A stretch of 64,000 nucleotides of DNA, taken from positions 218,835 through 282,834 of the forward strand of contig NZ_FNBW01000008.1 in assembly GCF_900102465.1 (NCBI RefSeq). Reading direction: 5' to 3'. The translations under genes and the position numbers were made by a program. Source of the stretch: Thalassobaculum litoreum DSM 18839. Its GTDB lineage: Bacteria; Pseudomonadota; Alphaproteobacteria; Thalassobaculales; Thalassobaculaceae. A model generated the notes under the pieces. The model worked only from the letters and a program-made list of their open reading frames with translations, was not told the DNA's origin and ran no database searches. Positions 8,252 through 17,071 of this stretch are shown here, one piece after another; positions within the stretch are counted from its first letter, which is position 1, and each line of letters begins with the position of its first letter.

Positions 8252-8261
8252 GATGCATTCC

Positions 8262-9566
8262 TCATCCCAGGACCGAGAAGCTGCTCTCCTGGTTGATGCT
8301 GCGCTTGCGGGAATAGAAGCCGACATCGATATCGCGGCCGAGATAGGGCAGCCGGAAGGAGAGCGGGGCGGTGTCGTGATCGTGTCCGGCCGCGTCGTAT
8401 TCGACAAGGGCCGCCATCATCTTTCCGGCCACCGGAGCGTTCTTGAACTGGTTGCCGCTGGTCCCGCAGGCCATGTAGTAGCCGCCGAGCGAGGTCTTGT
8501 CGTAGATCGGGATCCAGTCCTCGGTCACGTCGTAGAGATCGACCACGCCCTTCATCCGGCTGGGGATGCCGAGGCTCGGCAGGCGCTGGGCGTAGCGCAG
8601 GGCCTGGACCCGCCACTGTTCGGAGAACTCGCGGTCGTAGTCGGTGTCGTCCTCGACCCAGACATGGGCGTCGCAGGGCGGGTCCTCGCTGCCGATCAGG
8701 ATGTTGTTGCCGTGCTCCGGGCGGCAGTAGACGGCGATGTCGCTGTCGGAGAGGACCATGCCGTCGCGCTCGAAATCGAGCCCGGCGGGGGCGGGGACAT
8801 GCACCACCTCCTGACGCAGGGCGCGGGTGGAGATGGTCATCTCGTCGGTGACGCCGGCCAACGCGTTGATGCGGGCGGAGGCGGGGCCGGCGACGTTGAT
8901 CACGACCGGGGCGTGGATCTCCGAGCCGTCGGCCAGCCGGACGCCAGCGGTCTTGCCTCCGTTTTTCAGGATCTCGGTGACGGTCGCGCCATAGAGGAAC
9001 GCCGCACCCTTGGCCTTTGCCGCATCGGCGAGGTTCTGGGCGGCCAGGGCCGGGTCGGTGACATAGCCCGCCTTGGGCCAGAACACCGCCCCGCGCAGGT
9101 CGCCGCCGGTGGGATGGCCGAATTCCGGATCGCTGCCGGCCTTGGCCGGGTGGAACTGCGCCAGACTGGTGCCGGGCAGACGGGACCGGATCCGTTCCGG
9201 GCTCCACTCCTCGTAGGGCACGGCGAGCATATCGGCGTTCTCCATGTGGCGGGCCATGAAGTCGTTGCCCTCGGTCTTCATGACCAGCGCGCCGCATTCC
9301 TTGAAGCGGGCGAGGCCCTCCGTACCGGTTTCCAGGTAGTCGGCCCAGTCGCGCCAGTAGTGGTAGCCCTCCCAGGCGAAGGCGGTGCCGTCCAGGGTCG
9401 AGTAATAGGTGCGGATGATGGCGCAGGACCCGCTGGTCGACCCGTGGCCTGCCTGGGCGTTGCGGTCGACGGTGAGGGTCTTCCAGCCGTTCTTGGCGAG
9501 TTCGAAGGCGATCGCGGCCCCGATCACCCCGGCCCCGATGATGACGGCGTCTGCGGTTCTGGTCAT
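8262..9566 (-). CDS. FAD-dependent oxidoreductase (DAO family; sarcosine oxidase/glycine oxidase-like)
   Basis: This 434-residue DAO-fold flavoprotein has the dinucleotide-binding VIIGAGVIGAAIAFELAKNG near the N-terminus, an active-site-proximal GSTSGSCAIIRTYYS, and a C-terminal flavin-contacting GGYYMACGTSGNQFKNAP. The family oxidises N-methyl or D-amino acids with O2 or an electron carrier. The substrate here is unknown, but a dimethylglycine-dehydrogenase-like gene lies upstream on the same strand and suggests methylated glycine compounds. The ATG giving MTRTADAVIIG was chosen over a longer form because the Rossmann strand then starts at the usual distance. Confidence 0.88.
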   Translation of the reverse strand: MTRTADAVIIGAGVIGAAIAFELAKNGWKTLTVDRNAQAGHGSTSGSCAIIRTYYSTLDGTAFAWEGYHYWRDWADYLETGTEGLARFKECGALVMKTEGNDFMARHMENADMLAVPYEEWSPERIRSRLPGTSLAQFHPAKAGSDPEFGHPTGGDLRGAVFWPKAGYVTDPALAAQNLADAAKAKGAAFLYGATVTEILKNGGKTAGVRLADGSEIHAPVVINVAGPASARINALAGVTDEMTISTRALRQEVVHVPAPAGLDFERDGMVLSDSDIAVYCRPEHGNNILIGSEDPPCDAHVWVEDDTDYDREFSEQWRVQALRYAQRLPSLGIPSRMKGVVDLYDVTEDWIPIYDKTSLGGYYMACGTSGNQFKNAPVAGKMMAALVEYDAAGHDHDTAPLSFRLPYLGRDIDVGFYSRKRSINQESSFSVLG

Positions 9567-9625
9567 GGGGGCGATCCTTTCATCGGTGCGGCGTTTGCGG
9601 GGTTCCGGCAAGCGGCATATCCGGC

Positions 9626-9694
9626 CCCCGGAACAGGTCCGGGGAGTGAGTGTAGTTGTTCAACCAGTTCGCACTCCCCGGACCTGTTCCGGGG
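9626..9694. repeat. Long inverted repeat, member 2 of the dispersed family
   Basis: The arms at 9626-9648 and 9672-9694 are perfect 23-bp reverse complements around a 23-bp spacer. Each arm contains CCCCGGA..TCCGGGG-type symmetry. The element sits between two oxidoreductase genes transcribed in the same direction, so it would form a large hairpin in the shared mRNA and may separate or modulate their expression. Confidence 0.85.
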
Positions 9695-9726
9695 CGACCC
9701 TTTCCGCGTGACGGGACCCATCGTGC

Positions 9727-12147
9727 TCATCCCCGCAGCCGGGCGCCGCTCGGGTCGTAGGGGCTGTCGGCGATGATCCGGGCCGGGCGCTTCTCCCCGA
9801 CCACATGGACGTCCACCGCCGTCCCTTCGACCGCCACCTCGCTGTCCACCAGAGCCATTGCAAGGCTCATGCCCACCGAATGCCCGTAGCCGCCGGAGGT
9901 CACGAACCCGATCCGTTTACCGTCGATCCAGACCGGCTCGAAGCCGCGGGCGTCGGCACCGTCGGCATCCACCGCCAGGGTCACCAGCCGCTGTGCCGGC
10001 GTCCCCGCCTCTTTCTCCCGCAGCGCCGCTTCCCGGCCGACGAAACCGGACTTGTCGAAGGCGATCCAGCGGTCGAGGCCGGTCATGCCGGGGGTGTAGG
10101 CCTGGGTGAACTCGGTCGACCACACGCCGTAGCTCTTCTCCAGCCGCATGGCGTTGGCCGCATAGCCGCCGACCGGTGCCAGGCCCAGTCCCTGGCCGGC
10201 TGAAACCAGCGCGTCGCGCAGCATCCGGTGTTCCGGCGCCGGCACGTTGATCTCGTAGCCGAGCTCGCCCAGCACCGAGAGCCGGCCGACCCGGGCCCGG
10301 GTCAGGCCGATATCCATCTCGCGGCAGGCCATGAAGCGGAAGTCATCGGCGGCCACGCTGTCGTTCACCACCGCCCGCTGCATCAGTGCGCGGGCGTTCG
10401 GACCGGAGACCAGCCAGCCGGTCCAGGCGTCGGAAATGTCGCGGACGCTCACGTCCGCCGCGGTGTGGCTGTCGAACCAGCGCATGTGCCACTGGCGCAG
10501 GTAGTAGGAGCCCATCAGCCAGAAGGTCTCGCCGTCCCAGTTGAACACCGTGAGATCGCCCATCAGCCGGCCCGTGGGCGAGAGCATCGGCGCCAGACGG
10601 GCCCGGCCGACGGCGGGGAGGCGGCAGGCGAGCATCCGGTCCAGCCACTTTGCCGCCCCGGGCCCGCTCACCTCGTAGCGGGAATAGCCCGAGGTATCGA
10701 GCAGCCCCACCCCTTCGCGCACGGCGCGGGTTTCGGCGGCAACGATGTCGAAGGCGTTGGAACGCTTCAGGGTCGGCGTCTCCTCGAAACCCTTCGAGGG
10801 GGCGAAGAACAATGGCACCTCCAGCCCCCAGCTCACGCCGAAGCGGGCATTGGCGGCCACATGGGCGTCATGGCTGGGCGAGACCCGCAGCGGCCGGCCG
10901 GCGGGAAGCTGCTCGTTGGGATAGGCCATGACGAAGCGGCGCGAATAGAACTGGCCGGTGGTCTGGCGCAGGTATTCGCGGTTGGACGCCCATTTGCCGA
11001 AGCGGGCGATGTCCATGCCGAAGACGTCCGCTTCCGGCTCGCCGTGGATCATCCATTCGGCCAGGGATTTGCCGACACCGCCGCCCTGGCTGAACCCGGC
11101 CATCACCCCGCAGGCCAGCCAGTAGTTCGGCACCCCGGGCACCGGCCCGACCAGCGGATTGCCGTCCGGCGCGAAGGTGAAGGCGCCGTTGACCCATTTG
11201 CGGATGCCGGTGTCGTTCAGCAATGGATAGCGCTCGAACCCCTTGGCCAGTTCCGGGGCGATGCGGTCGATATCCTCCGGGATCAGCTCGATGCCGTAGT
11301 CCCAGGGCGCACCCTCTATGTTCCAATGCTTCGGCGTCAGCTCGTAGACCCCGACCAGCAACCCGCCGCGCTCCTGGCGCGAATAGGTGAAGCCCTCCAG
11401 GTCGGTGAGCATGCACATCTCGCGCTCCCGGCCTTCCAGCTCGGGGATCGGCTCGGTGACCAGGTAGTGGTGCTCCATGGGCGTGACCGGCAGGTCGACC
11501 CCGGCCATCAGCCCGACCTGCTTGGCCCAGAGCCCGGCGGCGTTGACCACGTGCTCGGCGATGATTGTGCCCTGCTCGGTCACCACGTCCCAGCCGCCTT
11601 CCGCCCGGGGCTTCAGCTCGATCACCCGGTTGCGCAGGATCACGTCGGCACCGCGCTTCTTCGCCGCCCCGGCATAGGCATGGGTGGTGCCGTAGGGGTC
11701 CAGGTGCCCCTCATGCGGGTCGTATAGGCCGCCGATCACATCGGACAGGTCGGCGATGGGATTGAGCTCGCGGATCTCCTCCGGCGTCAGCAGCCGGGCC
11801 TCTTCCACGCCCATGGTCTGGAAAACCGCCCAGGCGGATTTCAGCCATTCCCAGCGCTCCGGCTTGGACGCGATGCTGACCCCGCCGGTCATGTGCACGC
11901 CTACCGCCTGCCCGCTCTCCTCCTCGATCTCCTTGTAGAGCTTGATCGTGTAGGCCTGTAGCGCGGCGATGTTCGGATCGGCGTTCAGCGGGTGGAAGCC
12001 GGCCGCCGCATGCCAGGTGGAGCCGGCGGTCAGCTCCGCGCGCTCAATCAGGGCGATGTCGGTCCAGCCGAATTTGGTGAGGTGATACAGCACGCTGGCG
12101 CCGACCACGCCGCCGCCGATGATCACCGCGCGGTACTGGGATTTCAT
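9727..12147 (-). CDS. Dimethylglycine/sarcosine dehydrogenase-like protein (DAO + GcvT fusion)
   Basis: This 806-residue two-domain enzyme has an N-terminal FAD-dependent DAO domain (1-about 420), with VIIGGGVVGASVLYHLTKFG and the AGSTWHAAAGFH motif. His46 aligns with the residue that covalently holds FAD in dimethylglycine dehydrogenase. The C-terminal half is a GcvT-like tetrahydrofolate-binding domain (about 430-800; GLLDTSGYSRYEVSGPGAAKWLDR...GELGYEIN). Such enzymes demethylate dimethylglycine or sarcosine and pass formaldehyde to THF. Its length matches DMGDH. It is upstream of the smaller DAO gene and the TetR gene, forming a likely methylamine/betaine catabolic unit. Confidence 0.9.
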   Translation of the reverse strand: MKSQYRAVIIGGGVVGASVLYHLTKFGWTDIALIERAELTAGSTWHAAAGFHPLNADPNIAALQAYTIKLYKEIEEESGQAVGVHMTGGVSIASKPERWEWLKSAWAVFQTMGVEEARLLTPEEIRELNPIADLSDVIGGLYDPHEGHLDPYGTTHAYAGAAKKRGADVILRNRVIELKPRAEGGWDVVTEQGTIIAEHVVNAAGLWAKQVGLMAGVDLPVTPMEHHYLVTEPIPELEGREREMCMLTDLEGFTYSRQERGGLLVGVYELTPKHWNIEGAPWDYGIELIPEDIDRIAPELAKGFERYPLLNDTGIRKWVNGAFTFAPDGNPLVGPVPGVPNYWLACGVMAGFSQGGGVGKSLAEWMIHGEPEADVFGMDIARFGKWASNREYLRQTTGQFYSRRFVMAYPNEQLPAGRPLRVSPSHDAHVAANARFGVSWGLEVPLFFAPSKGFEETPTLKRSNAFDIVAAETRAVREGVGLLDTSGYSRYEVSGPGAAKWLDRMLACRLPAVGRARLAPMLSPTGRLMGDLTVFNWDGETFWLMGSYYLRQWHMRWFDSHTAADVSVRDISDAWTGWLVSGPNARALMQRAVVNDSVAADDFRFMACREMDIGLTRARVGRLSVLGELGYEINVPAPEHRMLRDALVSAGQGLGLAPVGGYAANAMRLEKSYGVWSTEFTQAYTPGMTGLDRWIAFDKSGFVGREAALREKEAGTPAQRLVTLAVDADGADARGFEPVWIDGKRIGFVTSGGYGHSVGMSLAMALVDSEVAVEGTAVDVHVVGEKRPARIIADSPYDPSGARLRG

Positions 12148-12209
12148 GGGCTCACCCTCCCGGACTGGTGGCGGACCGGGGAAGGCTAATCGCGCGTGCG
12201 GATCTGTGT

Positions 12210-13181
12210 CTAGACAGAAGTGTCCAGATCGTTCCTCAAAATTGCCTCCGCCGAGCGGCTCAGCCCGAGCAGGGCGGGCTCGCGATGGGTGATCAGGCGC
12301 ACGGGGATCGGGTCGAGATAGCCCGCCAAACGGCCCTTGGCGGTGAAGCGGCGGCGGAAGCGTCCGCCGTCGAAAAGATCGCCGAGCTTCGGCACCATGC
12401 CGCCGGCGATGAACACCCCGCCGCTGGCTCCGGCTGTCAGGGCGAGGTCGCCGGCGACGGTGGCCAGGAAGTCGGTGAACAGCCCCAGGGCTTCCCGGCA
12501 GCCTGGGTCGGTCACCCCTTCGGCGACGATGGCGGCGGCGTCGAGCCGGCGGGCCGGCAAGTCCTCCACCGCACAGACCGCGTCGTGCAGGTCGGCGAGC
12601 CCGGCCCCGGAGAGGGCCCGTTCGGCGGAGACATGGCCGTGCAGGTTGCGCAGATAGCCGATCACCCGTTCCTCCAGGCCGTTCTGCGCCGGTAGGGTGG
12701 CGTGGCCGCCTTCGCCGGGAACGACCTTGAACCCGCCGTCGCCCGGCACGACGAGGCCGACGCCCAGGCCGGTGCCGGGACCGATCGCCACCATGGCGCC
12801 GGGACGGGCGGTCCGCTCCGCGCCGACCGTGCGGTAGTCGTCCGGTGTCAGATGCGGCAGGGCGTAGGCGACGGCGGCGAAGTCGTTGACCACCGCGAGC
12901 TGCTTCAGGCGGAAGCGGCTGCGCAGCGGGGCCACGGGAACCGTCCAGTCGCGGTTGGTGAACACCATGGTCTCGGCGTCCGACGGCCCTGCCACCGCGA
13001 AGATCGCCCGTTCGGGCTGGGTCTCCCGGCCGATCTTGGCGAGATAGGCGCCGACGGCGTCGTCCAGACTGGCGAAGCGGTCACCCTCCATCGACGATTC
13101 CTCGCGCGTGGTCTTCCCGTCGGTGAGAGCGAAGCGCAGGTTGGTGCCGCCGAGATCGGCGATGAGGATGGGGCCGGTCAT
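12210..13181 (-). CDS. glk: Glucokinase
   Basis: This 323-residue ROK-unrelated bacterial glucokinase (Glk family) phosphorylates glucose to glucose-6-phosphate in the cytoplasm. It has the phosphate-1 motif IADLGGTNLRFAL at the N-terminus, the sugar-binding LAVVNDFAAVAYALP with catalytic Asp, the GPGTGLGVG and EGGHATLPA loops, and GVFIAGGMVPKL near the C-terminus. The ATG overlaps the TGA of the upstream hydrolase gene (ATGA), implying translational coupling. Confidence 0.94.
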   Translation of the reverse strand: MTGPILIADLGGTNLRFALTDGKTTREESSMEGDRFASLDDAVGAYLAKIGRETQPERAIFAVAGPSDAETMVFTNRDWTVPVAPLRSRFRLKQLAVVNDFAAVAYALPHLTPDDYRTVGAERTARPGAMVAIGPGTGLGVGLVVPGDGGFKVVPGEGGHATLPAQNGLEERVIGYLRNLHGHVSAERALSGAGLADLHDAVCAVEDLPARRLDAAAIVAEGVTDPGCREALGLFTDFLATVAGDLALTAGASGGVFIAGGMVPKLGDLFDGGRFRRRFTAKGRLAGYLDPIPVRLITHREPALLGLSRSAEAILRNDLDTSV

Positions 13182-14230
13182 ACGGCTGCCTCCAGGGTTC
13201 TGCGGAAATGCGCCTCGGCGAAGGCCACGGCCTGGTCGTGGATCGCCCGCCGGTCGATACCGGGAGGATCGAGGCAGATCTCCGGCGCTTCTGCCCGTCC
13301 GAAATCCGTTGCCTCGTTCAGAAAGACATAGTGACCCACCGTCTCCCCCAACAATTCCACCGCGAAGGCGGGATTCTGCTGCCGCAGCCACAGGGCGCAG
13401 TCCTCATGCGGGGCCTCCAGGTCGGCTCTTCCGACCATGATCGAGACCGGAAGGCGGATGCCGGCGAGGCTGTCGGGGCGGAAACCGCGGACCGGCGGTG
13501 CCGGGGCAAAGGCGACGACGGCGCGCACCCGGGGGTCGGCATAGGAGCGTGACTGCCGCGCGAGCGAGGCGGGGAAGGGCGCGGACGTCCGGAGAAGGTC
13601 CTCGAACCGGTCGGAAAGATCGGGGAATTCCCGGGGGCCGCCCGGAGCGCCCGGCTGGGTCTGCGCCCAGTCCTGGAAGCGGGCCAGCTCGGTGACCGCT
13701 CCGGCCAGCGACAGGACGGTGCATCCGCCCAGGGAGAAGCCGGCGGCGACGGTGCGGTCCATGTCGAGCCGGTCGGCGAAAAGCGGGTCCTGCAGCAGCA
13801 TGTCGAGGGCGACGGACAGGTCGCGTGGCCGCTCCCACCAGCACAGGAAGCCTTCCGCCCGGTACGGCTCGATCTCGGTATTGCCGTGATGGCAGACCCC
13901 CAGACAGACGTAGCCTGCGCCGGCGAGACGGGCGCCGAGCCAGGCCAGGCCCTCGGATCGGCCGCCGGTGCCGTGGGAGAGCAGCACAACGGGCCATCGC
14001 GCCCGGGCCGGCGACAGCGCCGCACCCTGCGCCACCGCCGGCGCTAGGAACAGGTCATGCGGGCCGGTTGTGGCGGGTGCCGGATCGGGCGTGTCGGCGG
14101 CGGCCGGATACCAAGCGGTCCAGGCGATCGGACGCGGATCCGTCCCGTCCCAGTCCGAGCGCGTCGGGTCCAGGAAAAGGCCGGATGCCGCGCCGACAAC
14201 CGATCCGAAAGCAGTTCCCGCCTGGGTCAT
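13178..14230 (-). CDS. Alpha/beta hydrolase, dienelactone hydrolase/PAF-acetylhydrolase-like
   Basis: This 350-residue alpha/beta-hydrolase has the oxyanion-hole region VVLLSHGTGGRSEGLAWLG and nucleophile Ser166 in AAGFSLGGCTVLSLAG. A likely acid is in IMVGRADLEAPHEDC and the catalytic His in GETVGHYVFLNE. The HGTGG and CHHGNT features resemble the DLH/PAF-acetylhydrolase-like esterases often annotated as predicted dienelactone hydrolases. No signal peptide is evident. It is the first gene of a coupled pair with glucokinase, but the metabolic link is unclear. Confidence 0.82.
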   Translation of the reverse strand: MTQAGTAFGSVVGAASGLFLDPTRSDWDGTDPRPIAWTAWYPAAADTPDPAPATTGPHDLFLAPAVAQGAALSPARARWPVVLLSHGTGGRSEGLAWLGARLAGAGYVCLGVCHHGNTEIEPYRAEGFLCWWERPRDLSVALDMLLQDPLFADRLDMDRTVAAGFSLGGCTVLSLAGAVTELARFQDWAQTQPGAPGGPREFPDLSDRFEDLLRTSAPFPASLARQSRSYADPRVRAVVAFAPAPPVRGFRPDSLAGIRLPVSIMVGRADLEAPHEDCALWLRQQNPAFAVELLGETVGHYVFLNEATDFGRAEAPEICLDPPGIDRRAIHDQAVAFAEAHFRRTLEAAV

Positions 14231-14590
14231 CCGCGGTCCCTCAACAAGTATCCGCCCCTGGGAGCCTGACGGGTATCCGCGCCGAATTTCAAGGCACTTT
14301 GCCGGCGTATCGGGGATCGAAAGGGCGGAAATGTGCGGGATTCACGAATTCTCTTGCAATCGCGACGGCAAGCCCCATTTTGCGGTGCAAGAGACGGTGC
14401 CAAGCGTGGACGTGACGGATACCCGCAGTGTTGGCACAGTCGGATGGACGCCCTTAGTTTTAAGCGGAAAGGCCATCACCTTGCTTCTTCGGTCTGAAGG
14501 GGCATCATTGGCTGGCTGTTCCGCGCATGCTTGCTTACAGGAATTGAATGCCGACCGGCATGGCCGGGCGGATAAAACGAAAGACTTATT
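14231..14590. other. 360-bp intergenic region upstream of the DEAD-box helicase gene
   Basis: This gap between the divergent hydrolase and helicase genes is less GC-rich than its flanks. It holds both promoters and a 5' leader for the helicase gene. A small imperfect GC hairpin lies around 14549-14571, close to the helicase start. No convincing -35/-10 pair, ORF or known RNA motif was found. Long leaders are common for cold-induced helicases, which is only suggestive here. Confidence 0.4.
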
Positions 14591-16132
14591 TTGACAGACT
14601 TCAAGACCCTCGGCCTTGCCGAGACCGTTCTTCGGGCTGTTACGTCCGAGGGATACGACACTCCCACTCCGATCCAAGCCAAAGCCATCCCCCTGGTCCT
14701 CGAAGGCCGCGACGTTGTCGGTATCGCCCAGACGGGCACCGGCAAGACCGCCGCTTTCGTGCTGCCGCTGCTGAGCCGGCTCGCCGAGCTCGGCGGTACC
14801 GCGAAGCCGAAGGGCACGCGGGTGCTGGTGCTGTCCCCGACCCGCGAGCTGGCCGCCCAGATCCATGACGCCGTGCGGGCCTATGGCAAGAACGTGCGCC
14901 CGCGCTCGACCGTCGTGGTCGGCGGCGCCAAGCCGGGACCGCAGATCCGCGCCTGTGCGCAGGGTCTGGACTTCCTGGTGGCGACACCCGGCCGCTTGCT
15001 CGACCATATCGGGACCGGCGCGATCAAGCTGACCGATACGGCCGTCGTGGTGCTGGACGAGGCCGACCAGATGCTCGACCTCGGCTTCATGCCGGCGGTG
15101 CGCCGCATCCTGGCGATGACGCCGAAGACGCGCCAGACGGTGCTGTTCTCGGCCACCATGCCGAACCAGATCCGCGCTTTGGCCGACGATTTCCTCACCG
15201 ATCCGGTCGAGATCGCCGTGACTCCGGCCTCGACCCCGATCGAGCGGATCCAGCAGAGCGTGGTGCAGGTGGCGCGTGCCGAGAAGCGCAACGCCCTGGC
15301 CAGGATCCTGGCCGACGAGGCCGTGCGCCGGGCCATCGTCTTCACCCGCACCAAGCGCGGCGCCGACCGTGTCGCCCGCCATCTGGCCTCCGCCGGGCTC
15401 GCCAGTGAGGCGATCCACGGCGATAAGAGCCAGGGCCAGCGCGAACGCGCGCTGGACGCCTTCAAGACCGGCAAGTCCAACATTCTGGTCGCCACCGACA
15501 TCGCCGCGCGCGGCATCGACGTGGACGGCGTCACCCATGTGGTCAACTACGAGCTGCCCAACGTTCCCGAGAGCTATGTCCACCGCATCGGCCGCACCGC
15601 GCGGGCCGGCGCCGAGGGCGTGGCCGTGTCGCTGGTCGACGAGGAGGAGATGGAGCTGCTCGGCGATATCGAGCGGCTGATCGGCCGGTCGCTGATCACC
15701 GGCGAGGCGATCGATCGCGACGCGCCGAAGCCCAGGGCCGCCGGGTCGGGCAAGGCGAAGCGCAGCCGTCGCCGTGGCGGCGGGTCGCGCACGCAGCAGA
15801 CGGCCGGCGGCGAAGGCCGACCGCAGCAGAGCCGCGGCGAAGGCCGCCCGCAGCAGAGCCATGGCGAGAGCCGCCCCAAGCAGGTCGGCGGCGCCCGTGC
15901 CCAGCAGAGCAACGGCGACGGTCGTCAGAAGCCGGCCGCAAAGAGCGACGGCCGACCGAAGCAGGCTCCGAAGAGCAATACGCGTCCGAATCAGCCCAAT
16001 GGCGGCGATGCCCGGCCGAAGCGCTCGGGCGGCGAGGCGCTGGACGCCGGCGTCGCGCGGATCGCCGGCGGCACGCCCCGCGGCGGCAAGCAGCAAAAGG
16101 GATTCCGTTCTCCGGCGCCTGTGCGCGCCTGA
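14591..16132 (+). CDS. DEAD-box ATP-dependent RNA helicase (RhlE-like)
   Basis: This 513-residue protein has a complete helicase core (about 1-375): Q-motif TPTPIQ, AQTGTGKTAAF (I), PTRELA (Ia), DEAD in VVLDEADQMLDLG (II), SAT (III), and HRIGRTARAG (VI). A basic low-complexity tail (about 385-510) carries repeats such as GEGRPQQS, GESRPKQV and NGDGRQK, typical of RhlE-type RNA-binding tails. The start is TTG, as no ATG precedes the Q-motif region and TDFKTLGL is the expected N-terminus; the ribosome site is weak. The cold-shock protein gene follows by 49 bp, pointing to a role in RNA remodelling at low temperature. Confidence 0.93.
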   Translation: MTDFKTLGLAETVLRAVTSEGYDTPTPIQAKAIPLVLEGRDVVGIAQTGTGKTAAFVLPLLSRLAELGGTAKPKGTRVLVLSPTRELAAQIHDAVRAYGKNVRPRSTVVVGGAKPGPQIRACAQGLDFLVATPGRLLDHIGTGAIKLTDTAVVVLDEADQMLDLGFMPAVRRILAMTPKTRQTVLFSATMPNQIRALADDFLTDPVEIAVTPASTPIERIQQSVVQVARAEKRNALARILADEAVRRAIVFTRTKRGADRVARHLASAGLASEAIHGDKSQGQRERALDAFKTGKSNILVATDIAARGIDVDGVTHVVNYELPNVPESYVHRIGRTARAGAEGVAVSLVDEEEMELLGDIERLIGRSLITGEAIDRDAPKPRAAGSGKAKRSRRRGGGSRTQQTAGGEGRPQQSRGEGRPQQSHGESRPKQVGGARAQQSNGDGRQKPAAKSDGRPKQAPKSNTRPNQPNGGDARPKRSGGEALDAGVARIAGGTPRGGKQQKGFRSPAPVRA

Positions 16133-16181
16133 GAGAGCGGACGGAATACCAGTAAACGTCAGTAATGAAAGGAGCGACGTT

Positions 16182-16391
16182 ATGGCCACCGGTACGGTGA
16201 AATGGTTCAACACCACCAAGGGTTATGGGTTCATTCAGCCGGATGATGGCGGTGCGGACGTGTTCGTGCACATCAGCGCCGTTGAGCAGTCCGGCATGCA
16301 CAGCTTGAACGAAGGTCAGAAGATCGAGTACGAGCTGCAGTCTGACCCGCGCCGCAACAAGGTCTTCGCCGGCAATCTGTCGGCCGCCTGA
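16182..16391 (+). CDS. Cold-shock domain protein
   Basis: This 69-residue single CSD protein binds single-stranded RNA/DNA and melts mRNA structure. RNP1 (KGYGFIQP) and RNP2 (DVFVHIS) are both intact, in the standard ATGTVKWFNTTKGYGFI context. AAAGGAG lies 8 bp before the ATG, and a strong terminator follows immediately. It sits downstream of the DEAD-box helicase gene, a sensible functional pairing for cold adaptation. Confidence 0.97.
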   Translation: MATGTVKWFNTTKGYGFIQPDDGGADVFVHISAVEQSGMHSLNEGQKIEYELQSDPRRNKVFAGNLSAA

Positions 16392-16420
16392 GCTCCCTGA
16401 GCCAAGGCACGCCCATCAGG

Positions 16421-16456
16421 AAGCCCCGCCGGGAAACCGGCGGGGCTTCTTTCTTG
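16421..16456 (+). terminator. Rho-independent terminator after the cold-shock gene
   Basis: A perfect 13-bp GC-rich stem (16421-16433 with 16438-16450) with a GAAA tetraloop is followed by TTTCTT. It ends the helicase/cold-shock transcript. It lies 34 bp beyond the convergent pcaG stop codon and could also act on that strand, though without a good T-run there. Confidence 0.95.
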
Positions 16457-16489
16457 CCGTCATCCTGACGGGAACGGTTCGCTCGGCGC

Positions 16490-17071
16490 TCACACGTCGA
16501 AGAACACCGTCTCGTTGTCGCCCTGCATGTGGATGTCGAGCCGGTAGGTATTCCCGTCGCGGTCCGCGATGAGCGTATTGCGGCGGTCCGCCGGAACCGC
16601 GCTCAGCACCGGGTCGGCCGCGTTCGCGTCCGCCTCGTCGGAGAAGTAGATCCGCGTATAGACGTGGGTCAGCAGGCCGCGCATGAACACGATCACGTTC
16701 AGATGCGGCGCGTCGCCCTCGGCGGCGGCTCCCGGCTTGATGGTGTCGAAGACGAAGCGGCATTTCGGATCGGTCCCGGTGCCGGTGCGCCCGAAGCCGG
16801 TGAAACCCGCGTTGGAGCCGCGCGGGTCCGCCGGATGGGCATAGCGGCCCCGGGTGTCGGCCTGCCAGATCTCGATCATCGCGTCGGGGATCGGGGCGCC
16901 GTCGCCGTCGAGCACGCGGCCCTCCACCCGGATCCGCTCGCCCTCGACCTCTTCGCCGGCCATCGCGCCCTCGGCGATGGAGGTCTGTGGGTAGTTGTAT
17001 TGCCGCGCGGTCAGGCCATAGGCGAAATACGGGCCGACGGTCTGCGACGGCGTCTGCTTCCACTGGCTCAT
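16490..17071 (-). CDS. pcaG: Protocatechuate 3,4-dioxygenase, alpha subunit
   Basis: This 193-residue intradiol dioxygenase alpha chain pairs with PcaH to cleave protocatechuate to beta-carboxymuconate. The characteristic features are QTVGPYFAYGLT at the N-terminus, IEIWQADTRGRYAHPADPRG, and NVIVFMRGLLTHVYTRIYF. The alpha chain lacks the full iron-ligand set, as usual. ATGA overlap with pcaH gives translational coupling and equal subunit synthesis. It is the last gene of the pcaDHG unit. Confidence 0.96.
   Translation of the reverse strand: MSQWKQTPSQTVGPYFAYGLTARQYNYPQTSIAEGAMAGEEVEGERIRVEGRVLDGDGAPIPDAMIEIWQADTRGRYAHPADPRGSNAGFTGFGRTGTGTDPKCRFVFDTIKPGAAAEGDAPHLNVIVFMRGLLTHVYTRIYFSDEADANAADPVLSAVPADRRNTLIADRDGNTYRLDIHMQGDNETVFFDV

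Noticed and set aside
15774..16100. Tandem repeats in the 3' part of the helicase gene as a DNA repeat or array
   Set aside because: They encode the basic repetitive RNA-binding tail of the helicase in frame and need no other explanation.
14342..16219. Minus-strand open frame of about 625 codons opposite the helicase gene
   Set aside because: It is antisense shadow sequence; the plus strand has all helicase motifs.
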